A stretch of 29,945 nt of DNA, taken from Bacteroidales bacterium. GTDB taxonomy: Bacteria > Bacteroidota > Bacteroidia > Bacteroidales > UBA932. Positions 1-7,402 of this stretch are shown piece by piece (position 1 is the stretch's first letter; each line of letters begins with the position of its first letter). The DNA lies in assembly GCA_017614795.1 (NCBI GenBank), contig JAGABD010000051.1:1-29945 (forward strand), written 5' to 3'. A program made the position numbers and the translations under genes. A model generated the notes under the pieces. That model worked only from the letters and a program-made list of their open reading frames with translations, searched no databases and was not told where the DNA came from.

Positions 1-34
1 GGAAGCCAATGCACTACCGATGTGCTAATCCTGC
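1..34 (-). tRNA. 5' part of a tRNA (probably tRNA-Gly), cut by window edge
   Basis: Read on the minus strand from 34 to 1, the sequence folds as the 5' part of a tRNA: a 7-nt acceptor strand (GCAGGAT), TA at positions 8-9, a D-stem GCAC/GTGC around the loop ATCGGTA, A26, an anticodon 5' strand TTGGC, then TTCC. This puts CC at anticodon positions 34-35, with base 36 outside the window. The D-arm and the TTCC loop resemble tRNA-Gly(CCC); tRNA-Trp(CCA) cannot be excluded. A good Bacteroidetes promoter lies just upstream on the same strand (45-76). The 3' half is missing, so identity is tentative, but the tRNA call itself is fairly firm. Confidence 0.75.
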
Positions 35-44
35 GAAAGGTCTG

Positions 45-76
45 CAAACATAGCCAATATTTTTGTAATAGGCAAA
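45..76 (-). promoter_or_regulatory. Bacteroidetes-type promoter for the tRNA
   Basis: On the minus strand a TTTG (-33 box, 76-73) is followed after 20 bp by TATGTTTG (52-45), an exact match to the Bacteroidetes -7 box TAnnTTTG. Transcription would begin around 38-40, a few bases before the tRNA 5' end at 34. It interleaves with the secA promoter on the other strand. Confidence 0.65.
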
Positions 77-91
77 TTTTGATTAAATTTG
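62..91 (+). promoter_or_regulatory. Bacteroidetes-type promoter for secA
   Basis: TTTG (62-65), an 18-bp spacer, then TAAATTTG (84-91), which matches TAnnTTTG exactly. The predicted transcription start near 96-99 leaves a leader of about 15 nt before the ATG at 113, and makes the in-frame codon at 89 unusable because it would not be transcribed. Confidence 0.65.
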
Positions 92-112
92 CAAACTGTA
101 CTATTTGAAGAT

Positions 113-3100
113 ATGGCACTTGCAAGCATAATAAAAGCACTGTTCGGAAGCAAGGCGGACCGCGACTACAAGGCGGTCAAGCCCTGGCTCGACAAAGTGC
201 TCGCATCATACGAGGAAATCGACAAATTGTCCAACGACGAGCTTCGCGCGCATTCCGCCGCTCTCAGGGCACACCTTGTCGAGGTCGAGAAACCCTTCGA
301 AGACCGCATCGCCCAGATTCGCGAAGAACTGGAAAAGGAAATCCCTCTCGACGAGAAGGAATCCCTAGCGACCGAATCGGACAACCTCGTGAAAGAAGAG
401 GACGAGGCAATCGAAAAGGCTCTCAACGAGATACTTCCCGAGGCTTTCGCCATCGTCAAGTCCACCGCCCGCCGCCTCAATGAAGGCGACGTCACGGTGA
501 CCGCCAACGACTTCGACCGCAAACTTGCCGTGGACCACGATTTCGTCACCATCGACGGCGACAAGGCAGTGTACCACAACCATTGGCTTGCCGGCGGCAA
601 CGAAATAAAGTGGGATATGGTCCATTACGACGTGCAGATAATCGGCGGCATCGCCCTGAACGGCACGGTCAAGACCAACAAGGAGCAGCGCGGAAGCATC
701 GCCGAGATGGCGACCGGTGAAGGAAAGACCCTCGTGGCCACCCTTCCAGTGTTCCTGAACGCCCTCGCCGGAAAAGGCGTCCACGTGGTTACCGTGAACG
801 ACTATCTGTCCAAGCGAGACTCCGAGTGGATGGGGCCCATCTATATGTTCCACGGACTCAGCGTCGACTGCATCGACAAGCACGAGCCCAACTCGGCCGC
901 CCGCCGCAAGGCCTACGCCTGCGACATCACCTTCGGAACCAACAACGAATTCGGTTTCGACTACCTTCGCGACAATATGGCGGTGCACGCGGACGACCTT
1001 GTCCAGCGCAAGCACCATTACGCCATCGTTGACGAGGTCGACTCGGTCCTCATCGACGATGCCCGTACCCCTCTCATCATATCCGGACCCACCTCGCATT
1101 CCGAGAACGACGAGCAGTTCATGGAGTTCCGCCCCTACGTGGAGAAGCTCTACCAGACGCAGCGCGCCCTCGTGAACCAGGTGCTCAACGAAGCACGCAA
1201 AGCCATATCCGCAGGGGATGAGAAGGAAGGCGGCAAACTGCTTCTCCGCGCCCACAAGGGACTTCCCAAGTACGGCCCGCTCATCAAGTTCCTCAGCGAA
1301 CCCGGAATGAAGGTGCTTCTCCAGAAGGCGGAGAACTTCTATATGCAGGACAACGAAAGGGAGATGCCCGTGGTCACGGACCCTCTCTACTTCGTCATAA
1401 ACGAGCAGCTGAATTCGGTGGATATGACCGACAAGGGCCACGAGGTCCTTGCGAAGGCAGTGGGCAACGACGACTTCTTCGTGATTCCCGATGTGGGTTC
1501 TGCGATTGCCGAGATTACCAAAGACGAGAGTCTCAGCCTGATGCAGAAGCAGGAGAAGAAGGACGCCCTGATGGAGGACTTCTCCCTGAAGAGCGAACGA
1601 ATACACACCGTCAACCAGCTTCTCAAGGCATACACGATGTTCGAAAAGGACATCGACTACATCATCGTCGAGGGCAAGGTCAAGATTGTCGACGAGCAGA
1701 CCGGCCGTGTGATGGAAGGACGCCGCTGGAGCGACGGACTCCACCAGGCCGTGGAAGCGAAGGAAAACGTGACGGTGGAAGCCGCCACCCAGACATTTGC
1801 GACCATCACGCTGCAGAATTACTTCCGCATGTACCACAAGCTGGCCGGCATGACCGGTACGGCCGAGACGGAGGCGGGCGAGTTCTGGAGCATCTACAAG
1901 CTGGACGTGATGGCGATTCCCACCAACCGCCCCGTGATCCGTGACGACCAGGACGACCTCATCTACAAGACAAAGAAGGCGAAATATGCGGCGGTCATCG
2001 ACCGCATCGTGGAACTCTCCAAAGCCGGACGCCCGGTGCTGGTGGGTACCACCGATGTGGAAACTTCCGAACTCCTCAGCAGGATGCTCCGTATGCGCGG
2101 AATACGCCACAACGTGCTGAATGCGAAGGAGCACGCCCGTGAAGCCGAAATAGTCGCCCAGGCCGGCCAGAGCAGCACGGTGACCATCGCCACCAACATG
2201 GCCGGACGAGGCACCGATATCAAGCTGTCGCCGGAGGTGAAAGCCGCCGGAGGCCTTGCCATAGTGGGTACCGAGCGTCACGACAGCCGCCGCGTCGACC
2301 GCCAGCTGCGAGGACGTGCCGGACGTCAGGGCGACCCGGGTTCCTCGGTGTTCTACATCTCCCTGGAAGACAAGCTTATGCGTCTGTTCGGTTCCGAACG
2401 CATCGCGGGCATAGTCGACCGCCTTGGAATGAAGGACGACGAGGCCCTCGAGAGCTCGATGCTCTCATCCGCAATAGAAAAGGCACAGCGCAGGGTGGAG
2501 GAGAACAACTTCGGCGTGCGCAAGCGCCTCATCGAATACGACGACGTGATGAACAACCAGCGCGAAGCCATCTACTCCCGCCGCCGCAACGCAATCAGCG
2601 GCGAAAAGGTGGAGATAGACCTCCGCAACATGATGCTGGACGCAGCGTCGGTGCTGGTTGACCAGTGCGAGGGGCTCGATTTCGAAGGCTTTCAGGAAAC
2701 CCTGATGGCCAAACTCTCCATCGACTGCGGTTTCGATGCCGAGTTCTACGAGAAAGCGAAGGCAGACGACCTTGTGGACGCCCTTTGCGCCCATATGCAG
2801 GAAGTCTACCAGCGCAGGATGGACACGCTGGTGGAGAAACTCCAGCCCATCATCAAGACCGTTTACGAGAAGCAGGGGAGCATGTACCAGAACATCTCCA
2901 TCCCCATCTCCGACGGCCGCCACACGATGACCGTCAGCGTCAACCTCGAAAAGGCCTACGAAACCGACAGCCGCGAGGTGGGCAAGACGCTCAGCAAGAA
3001 CATCATCCTCTATCAGATAGACGAGCACTGGAAGGAGCATCTCCGCGAGATGGACGACCTCAAGCAGAGCGTCCAGAACGCTTCCTATGAACAAAAGGAC

Positions 3101-3412
3101 CCCGTGGTTGTCTTCAAACTCGAAAGCTACAACCTCTTCGCCTCGATGCTGGAATCGCTCAACCAGGACGTGCTGTCCTTCCTGCTCCGCGCCTTCGTGC
3201 CTCTGCGGGATGCGAACGAACAGCCCCGCCGGGCTGTCCAGCCGCGTACCGATATGTCGCGTATGCAGACCGGTCGCCAGGAACTCAGCACCAACGGCGA
3301 GCAGAAGAGCAATACTCCCGTGAAGGTCGACAAGAAGATCGGCCGCAACGACCCTTGCCCTTGCGGCAGCGGCAAGAAATACAAGAACTGCCACGGAAAG
3401 GGCCTTGTTTAG
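113..3412 (+). CDS. secA: Preprotein translocase ATPase SecA
   Basis: SecA is the ATPase that drives unfolded preproteins through the SecYEG channel at the inner membrane. From the ATG at 113 the protein is 1,099 aa, the long form usual in Bacteroidetes. Visible landmarks are the Walker A motif ATGEGKT at residues 200-206, the DEVD Walker B box at 307-310 followed by the DDARTPLIISG stretch, the NMAGRGTDIKL helicase motif, and RQLRGRAGRQGDPG. The C-terminus carries an SEC-C zinc site with C1082, C1084, C1093 and H1094 (CPC...CH). A start at 89 adds eight residues but falls at the -7 promoter box, so 113 is preferred; it also gives the expected N-terminus MALASIIKALFGSK. The bactofilin gene follows 25 nt downstream and may be co-transcribed. 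Confidence 0.97.
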   Translation: MALASIIKALFGSKADRDYKAVKPWLDKVLASYEEIDKLSNDELRAHSAALRAHLVEVEKPFEDRIAQIREELEKEIPLDEKESLATESDNLVKEEDEAIEKALNEILPEAFAIVKSTARRLNEGDVTVTANDFDRKLAVDHDFVTIDGDKAVYHNHWLAGGNEIKWDMVHYDVQIIGGIALNGTVKTNKEQRGSIAEMATGEGKTLVATLPVFLNALAGKGVHVVTVNDYLSKRDSEWMGPIYMFHGLSVDCIDKHEPNSAARRKAYACDITFGTNNEFGFDYLRDNMAVHADDLVQRKHHYAIVDEVDSVLIDDARTPLIISGPTSHSENDEQFMEFRPYVEKLYQTQRALVNQVLNEARKAISAGDEKEGGKLLLRAHKGLPKYGPLIKFLSEPGMKVLLQKAENFYMQDNEREMPVVTDPLYFVINEQLNSVDMTDKGHEVLAKAVGNDDFFVIPDVGSAIAEITKDESLSLMQKQEKKDALMEDFSLKSERIHTVNQLLKAYTMFEKDIDYIIVEGKVKIVDEQTGRVMEGRRWSDGLHQAVEAKENVTVEAATQTFATITLQNYFRMYHKLAGMTGTAETEAGEFWSIYKLDVMAIPTNRPVIRDDQDDLIYKTKKAKYAAVIDRIVELSKAGRPVLVGTTDVETSELLSRMLRMRGIRHNVLNAKEHAREAEIVAQAGQSSTVTIATNMAGRGTDIKLSPEVKAAGGLAIVGTERHDSRRVDRQLRGRAGRQGDPGSSVFYISLEDKLMRLFGSERIAGIVDRLGMKDDEALESSMLSSAIEKAQRRVEENNFGVRKRLIEYDDVMNNQREAIYSRRRNAISGEKVEIDLRNMMLDAASVLVDQCEGLDFEGFQETLMAKLSIDCGFDAEFYEKAKADDLVDALCAHMQEVYQRRMDTLVEKLQPIIKTVYEKQGSMYQNISIPISDGRHTMTVSVNLEKAYETDSREVGKTLSKNIILYQIDEHWKEHLREMDDLKQSVQNASYEQKDPVVVFKLESYNLFASMLESLNQDVLSFLLRAFVPLRDANEQPRRAVQPRTDMSRMQTGRQELSTNGEQKSNTPVKVDKKIGRNDPCPCGSGKKYKNCHGKGLV

Positions 3413-3437
3413 ACACAAACATTAAAAACATAAAGAA

Positions 3438-3896
3438 ATGACAACTCCTAGAATCCCTGAAACAGTAGTGGACGTAAACGACGTGAGCCACATCTCCGCA
3501 GGTACAATCATCAAAGGTGAAATCTCTTCCCTTACCGACATCCGCGTGGACGGACATATCGAGGGCAAGATCTACTCCAAAGGCAAGATCGTCGTCGGCG
3601 ACCAGGCCGGCGTGAACGGAGCTCTCCTCTGCACCAACCTCGACTTCTGGGGACAGATGGAAGGCGACGTCTATGTGAAGGACACCCTTTCCCTCAATGG
3701 TTCAGCGACCATCAACGGCAACATCCACGTGCGTAAATTCCAGGTGGAAATGGGCGCCCAGATCAACGGCTCCTGCCATATGATCTCCGAAGCAGACTAC
3801 GACAAGTTCGTGCAGGACGTGGTCACCACCAAGATCCCCGAACTCAACCGTTCGGACGTCAAGAAGCCCGCAAAGGCCGCCGAGGTCGAGGAATAA
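3438..3896 (+). CDS. Bactofilin (polymer-forming cytoskeletal protein)
   Basis: A 152-aa protein of the bactofilin family (formerly DUF583), cytoskeletal proteins that polymerise without nucleotide and often organise cell-wall enzymes at a membrane site. The core, about residues 20-115, shows the periodic small/hydrophobic pattern of a right-handed beta-helix (for example ISAGTIIKGEISSLTDIRVDG, then DGHIEGKIYSKGKIVVG and similar turns). Short, less ordered tails flank it; the C-terminal tail is rich in Lys, Ala and Glu. The gene lies 25 nt after secA on the same strand. Its end is only 5 nt from the end of the convergent zinc-finger gene, so no separate terminator fits between them. The family call is firm; its cellular role here is unknown. 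Confidence 0.9.
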   Translation: MTTPRIPETVVDVNDVSHISAGTIIKGEISSLTDIRVDGHIEGKIYSKGKIVVGDQAGVNGALLCTNLDFWGQMEGDVYVKDTLSLNGSATINGNIHVRKFQVEMGAQINGSCHMISEADYDKFVQDVVTTKIPELNRSDVKKPAKAAEVEE

Positions 3897-3901
3897 TCTC
3901 C

Positions 3902-4273
3902 TCAGCATCTCCTTATATTGAACAGGCGCGTAGACGTCTGGCAATATCTAATATCGAAACAGGACAATTCGTCGTGCCTCCCGTAGGTGCGGCGATATCC
4001 TGTTATATATGCCGGCCTGAAGCCGAAGTCTTCGGCGGTTTTCAGCTCGATTGAAGTGCAGTTCGCATTGAGCACTCTCTCCAGGATCCGGTAATTCACC
4101 ATAATCGCGGTAACCACGCGGTTGCGCATCAGCCTGTTGTCGGCGTTCGCGCTGTTGTTCCATGCATTCTTGCAAGCCTGGCTGCAGAATTTCTTGTCCG
4201 GCCGACCGAACAAATCGGCTCCGCACCAGAGACATTTCGCATGCTTTTCTTTCTCTTTATTGAATATGTTCAT
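3902..4273 (-). CDS. Small zinc-finger protein of unknown function
   Basis: A 123-aa protein starting MNIFNKEKEKHAK. A start six codons upstream at 4291 is possible, but the start at 4273 gives a charged N-terminus that leads straight into the finger. Residues 14-34 hold a C-x2-C-x12-C-x3-C arrangement (CLWC...FCSQAC), which looks like a treble-clef or zinc-ribbon motif ending in KNAWNN. The rest has no motif I recognise (RNRVVTAIMVNYRILERVL, then a Tyr/Arg-rich C-terminus). Similar short proteins with a C-terminal extension occur in Bacteroidetes as hypothetical proteins. It is transcribed divergently from ssb across a 227-bp AT-rich region with repeats. A nucleic-acid or protein-binding role is only a guess. 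Confidence 0.75.
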   Translation of the reverse strand: MNIFNKEKEKHAKCLWCGADLFGRPDKKFCSQACKNAWNNSANADNRLMRNRVVTAIMVNYRILERVLNANCTSIELKTAEDFGFRPAYITGYRRTYGRHDELSCFDIRYCQTSTRLFNIRRC

Positions 4274-4337
4274 GGCGCAAAAGTGCATCATTCGCGCATC
4301 ACTTCCAAGCGAAGTAAAAAAACAATTGAAAAAATAT

Positions 4338-4383
4338 ATGTTTCTTAAATCTTAAAGAAAAAATTTAACTCTTAAAGAAACAT
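4338..4383. repeat. Inverted and direct repeats between the zinc-finger gene and ssb
   Basis: ATGTTTCTT (4338-4346) and AAGAAACAT (4375-4383) are perfect 9-bp inverted copies around a 28-bp spacer. Overlapping them, CTTAAAGAAA occurs twice as a direct repeat (4351-4360 and 4371-4380), so the two copies sit 20 bp apart, about two helical turns. The block is very AT-rich and lies in the divergent intergenic region. It could be an operator for a dimeric or cooperative regulator, or a weak hairpin. The repeats are directly visible; the function is inferred. Confidence 0.55.
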
Positions 4384-4448
4384 AAAAAGTTCACTACAGT
4401 ATCTTTAAAAGCCGATTTCGTATATTCTTTTCTGCTTTCTTTGCTGCC

Positions 4449-4477
4449 GGGAACGAGACCGCGCGGCTCGTCGTCCC
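4449..4477 (+). promoter_or_regulatory. GC-rich hairpin in the probable ssb 5' leader
   Basis: GGGA, ACGAG and CCG on the left (4449-4461) can pair with CGG, CTCGT and TCCC on the right (4464-4477), with a 2-nt loop, a bulged A and a bulged CG. This GC-rich structure stands out in an AT-rich region and lies 23 nt ahead of the ssb ATG. It has no following T-run long enough for a standard terminator (only ATTTTTATT about 11 nt later). A leader structure that affects ssb/fimbrial expression is possible. Confidence 0.4.
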
Positions 4478-4500
4478 ATAACCGAAAAATGATTTTTATT

Positions 4501-4851
4501 ATGGAACAATTGAACAGAATTGAATTGAGGGGAATGGTCGGAAGCACCAAAGTGCAGACCTACTCCGGAAAGCGGGTGAACAGGTTCACCGTCGCGACGA
4601 GCTACGCTTTCAAAGACAAGACCGGCTCGCCCGTCATCGACACCCAGTGGCACAACGTCAGCGTATGGGAGGGCAGGGCCCTCGAGGATGTGGACAGCAT
4701 CCAGAAAGGGGACAAAGTCTATGTGTGCGGACGTGTGAAATACACCAAATTTCTCGGCCAGGACGGCCAGGAGCACTACTCCACCGACATCCAGGCCGGA
4801 AAGGTGATGCGTTTCGAGGATGACGACATGCAGATTCCCTGCTCGATGTAG
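4501..4851 (+). CDS. ssb: Single-stranded DNA-binding protein, short Bacteroidetes type
   Basis: A 116-aa OB-fold protein of the SSB family, which coats single-stranded DNA during replication, repair and recombination. The N-terminus MEQLNRIELRGMVG, then VNRFTVATSYAF, TQWHNVSVWEG and KGDKVYVCGRVKY are typical of the short SSBs of Bacteroidetes. The C-terminus has an acidic patch (FEDDD) but ends MQIPCSM and lacks the terminal DDDIPF-like tip used by classical SSBs to recruit partners. An in-frame ATG at 4489 would add four residues (MIFI), but 4501 gives the family's usual start. The next gene begins 1 nt after its stop codon, so ssb probably shares a transcript with the fimbrial lipoprotein genes, an unusual pairing. 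I could not find a convincing promoter in front of it. Confidence 0.9.
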   Translation: MEQLNRIELRGMVGSTKVQTYSGKRVNRFTVATSYAFKDKTGSPVIDTQWHNVSVWEGRALEDVDSIQKGDKVYVCGRVKYTKFLGQDGQEHYSTDIQAGKVMRFEDDDMQIPCSM

Positions 4852-4852
4852 T

Positions 4853-6118
4853 ATGGAACGCCTAGCCTTGATACTGTCCTTCTGCCTTCTTTCCTGCGCT
4901 CCGGGAAGGAAGGCGGAGGCGGTACGCAGCGGCGAACTTCGGGCGCGGATAGAAAGCGCCCGGGAACGTCCTGCGCAAAGCATCGGGCCGGAAACGGACC
5001 GCATCCGCAGGGATACGCTTACCGTCAGGGATGAACATGGAAACGAAGTCTTCCTGATGCGCGCCTCGCGCGATGAAAACGGCGAGATGGTGGCGCGGGA
5101 GGAACTGGAGGCCTCGATGGTGGTGGCGGCGTTCAAGAACATCGCCGAACGCCACGGCCGGGTGGACCTTCGCTTCGACATCATCGTCCCGGCCGAAATG
5201 ACGGACACACGATGGCAGATACGCCTGGAACCAGTTCTCTACATTATGGAGGACTCCCTCTCCCTAGAACCCGTGCTGGTGACGGGAGAGGATTTCAGGC
5301 GGTCGCAGCGGCGCGGATATGAGAAGTACGGGAGATATCTGGGCGGCATCGACACCAATCCCGAGTCTTATCTGAAGAGACGCGAGTACGAGATATTCGT
5401 CGCCCGTAACGCTTCGGAGATGTCATCGGAATCCGGCGTCACCCGTGACGAGGCCGTGGAACACTATACCAGAACCGGCGCCCTCCATCGCGAGGAGAGG
5501 CGCGATTCCCGCAAGGAACAGATGTTCCGCCGATATGTCAAATCTCCCATCATCTCCGACGGTCTGCGTCTGGATACCGTAATGGTTGCGGACGGAGGTG
5601 GCCTGCGCTACAGCTATGTGCAGGCCATCGATGCCGGCCCCGGTCTCCGTAAAGCCGAAATAGCCCTCCGCGGCGGCGTCTTTTCCTATGACGGCCCGGT
5701 GTGCAAACTTGCGGAAAGCGGCAGGATAACGTACTACATAAGTTCCCTCAGCACGCTTGCTGACGAAACGCCGCGATATCTTGGCGATGCGCCAGACACC
5801 CTCTATATGAAGGGCCTGCAGGCGCTCAAGGACAGGGATTACACCACCGCCCTCGAATTCTTGAACCCTTATGCGGATTTCAATGCGGCTCTGGCGTATT
5901 GCGCGCTGGATTACGACGCCACGGCGATGGCTCTTCTGTCGGGGCTTCCGCCATCCGCGAAAGGGGAATACGTGAAGGCGCTGCTGTATTCGCGAATGGG
6001 GGAGGAAGAGCAGGCGGTCCTCTCTTTTCTCAACGCCTGCAAAATGGATCCGGCCTTTGTCCATCGGGGAAATCTCGACCCGGAAATATCGGCCCTCGTC
6101 AGAAAATACAAACTCTAA
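4853..6118 (+). CDS. Fimbria-associated lipoprotein (DUF3868-like, repeat-like C-terminus)
   Basis: A 421-aa lipoprotein. The signal peptide ends in the lipobox LLSC, with Cys15 as the acylated residue. About residues 85-155 (RFDIIVPAEMTDTRWQIRLEPVL, then LEPVLVTGEDFR) recall the N-terminal domain of DUF3868-type proteins encoded beside Bacteroides fimbrial genes. The OmpA-like C-terminal domain often seen there is absent. Instead, residues about 312-421 read like a TPR-type helical tail (YMKGLQALKDRDYTTALEFL, then GEYVKALLYSRMGEEEQAVL). The ATG at 4853 is 1 nt after the ssb stop, and it fits the signal peptide better than the in-frame ATG at 4820. The position just ahead of a fimbrillin gene suggests a role in assembly or anchoring of fimbriae at the outer membrane. 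The lipoprotein call is strong; the family and role are tentative. Confidence 0.75.
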   Translation: MERLALILSFCLLSCAPGRKAEAVRSGELRARIESARERPAQSIGPETDRIRRDTLTVRDEHGNEVFLMRASRDENGEMVAREELEASMVVAAFKNIAERHGRVDLRFDIIVPAEMTDTRWQIRLEPVLYIMEDSLSLEPVLVTGEDFRRSQRRGYEKYGRYLGGIDTNPESYLKRREYEIFVARNASEMSSESGVTRDEAVEHYTRTGALHREERRDSRKEQMFRRYVKSPIISDGLRLDTVMVADGGGLRYSYVQAIDAGPGLRKAEIALRGGVFSYDGPVCKLAESGRITYYISSLSTLADETPRYLGDAPDTLYMKGLQALKDRDYTTALEFLNPYADFNAALAYCALDYDATAMALLSGLPPSAKGEYVKALLYSRMGEEEQAVLSFLNACKMDPAFVHRGNLDPEISALVRKYKL

Positions 6119-6129
6119 AGCTTTTTGAA

Positions 6130-7401
6130 ATGAAAAAGACTATAATCTGCGCGGCGGTCCTCGCCGCAATATCAATCGTCTCCTGTACGAAGGAGAAGAA
6201 CTCGGAGCCTGCGGGCTCCCTCCCGTCGGCGACCGGTCTCGCACGCGTGTCGGCCAGTCCGGATTTCCTGTCATTGGGGACCAGGTCCCTCGCGTCGTAT
6301 TCCGTGCTCGAGAGCCGCGACCTCAAGATAGACTGCTACGACATCGCCTTCTTCAGCGGAACCACCCTGGTGAGGGAAATCAGCGTAACCGACGCAGGCA
6401 TCACGGACGGCCAGATTCCGGACACCACCGTGACTCTGCCCGTTGGCACTTACCAGGTATATCTCGCTGCTAACGCGTACACTTCGTTCGAGGGGCAGGA
6501 ACTGCTTCCCTCCGGCTCGCACCTCGCTTTCGGTTCGTTCAAGCTCGGCTCGGACCCGGAAGATCTGATTTGGGACCTTTACCGTGACGCTTACGACAAC
6601 GACGGCAACCTCGTCCAGGTGGCTTCGGGGACCATCACGGTAGCGGAAGGGACCACGCTCGCGGCTGCTGCGACTGCCAATCTCCAGCTCAAGCGAAGAG
6701 TGGCGAGAATCCGCGTCAACTCCATAACCAACAGGCTTCCTTCGGGAATGGAGGTCGAACTGGAAGGAGTATATCTTTCCAATGTGGGCGAGAAGGAACT
6801 GCTTTTCTCCGATTTCGATTTCATGAGTTCCTACAAATGGTATTTCCTGAGCAATATGGACGGGAAGTACAGTTGGGAGAATACCTCCACCGGACTTGTC
6901 GAGAGCAACATCATCGGACAGTACTATTACGATGCCGTGAACGACGCTCCGGCGGCAATCGCTTCAGACATATCGTACAAGAGCATAGTGAGCGTGCTCT
7001 CCGGAGGCTCGGCATGCAGCACGCCCTTCAATCTGTACTGCTACAGGAATCCCGGAAGCGCGTACAAGGCATCCTCGACCGATTACTGGGGAATCTACTC
7101 GGAGAATATCGTGGAATGGTACGACAGTCCCGCCGCGCCGGGCACGCAGCTGGTCGTCGCCGCGGGTCTCGGGAACAGCCTTGACAATCCAGAGGCGCCC
7201 AGGACCATGGTCTATTATCCGATTATGCTCAGTGAGGTCTTTCCGGAGGGCATAAAGCCCAACCATACCTACACCCTCGACATCACCCTGAACAGCATTG
7301 GTTCATCCAATCCTTCCGAGCATATCAGCTACGGCGTCGCCGGCGTGACGGCAAGCGTGTCGGGTTGGAACGACGGTGGAGCGAGCACAGTGGAACTCTA
7401 G
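6130..7401 (+). CDS. Fimbrillin-family major subunit lipoprotein
   Basis: A 423-aa protein that resembles the FimA/Mfa1 fimbrillin superfamily, the stalk subunits of type V pili of Bacteroidales. It begins MKKTIICAAVLAAISIVSC with Cys19 as the lipidation site, followed by a Thr/Ser/Gly-rich N-terminal domain (LPVGTYQVYLAANAYTSFEG) and TANLQLKRRVARIRVNSI, a characteristic stretch of these proteins. The C-terminus (VTASVSGWNDGGASTVEL) matches the end strand common in the family. In type V pili, subunits leave the cell as lipoproteins, are cleaved after an Arg, and join by strand exchange. Arg residues about 40-45 residues into the precursor (GTRSLASYS) could be such a site, but this is inference. 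The 11-nt gap from the previous gene and the 1-nt gap to the next indicate one operon. Confidence 0.85.
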   Translation: MKKTIICAAVLAAISIVSCTKEKNSEPAGSLPSATGLARVSASPDFLSLGTRSLASYSVLESRDLKIDCYDIAFFSGTTLVREISVTDAGITDGQIPDTTVTLPVGTYQVYLAANAYTSFEGQELLPSGSHLAFGSFKLGSDPEDLIWDLYRDAYDNDGNLVQVASGTITVAEGTTLAAAATANLQLKRRVARIRVNSITNRLPSGMEVELEGVYLSNVGEKELLFSDFDFMSSYKWYFLSNMDGKYSWENTSTGLVESNIIGQYYYDAVNDAPAAIASDISYKSIVSVLSGGSACSTPFNLYCYRNPGSAYKASSTDYWGIYSENIVEWYDSPAAPGTQLVVAAGLGNSLDNPEAPRTMVYYPIMLSEVFPEGIKPNHTYTLDITLNSIGSSNPSEHISYGVAGVTASVSGWNDGGASTVEL

Positions 7402-7402
7402 T

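Noticed and set aside
89..112. Longer secA N-terminus starting at 89
   Set aside because: The codon lies within the -7 promoter box, upstream of the predicted transcription start, and the added residues do not look like SecA.
365..2281. A 638-codon open frame on the minus strand inside secA
   Set aside because: It is rich in His, Val, Gly and Leu with no domain, and lies opposite an unmistakable SecA frame. Long antisense frames of this sort are expected in GC-rich codon usage; the minus-strand frames at 11293-13035, 13002-14621 and 27682-29085 are alike.
4338..4383. Invertible (phase-variable) promoter for the fimbrial operon
   Set aside because: The inverted repeats are only 9 bp and 28 bp apart, far shorter than known Bacteroides invertible promoters, and no recombinase gene is nearby.
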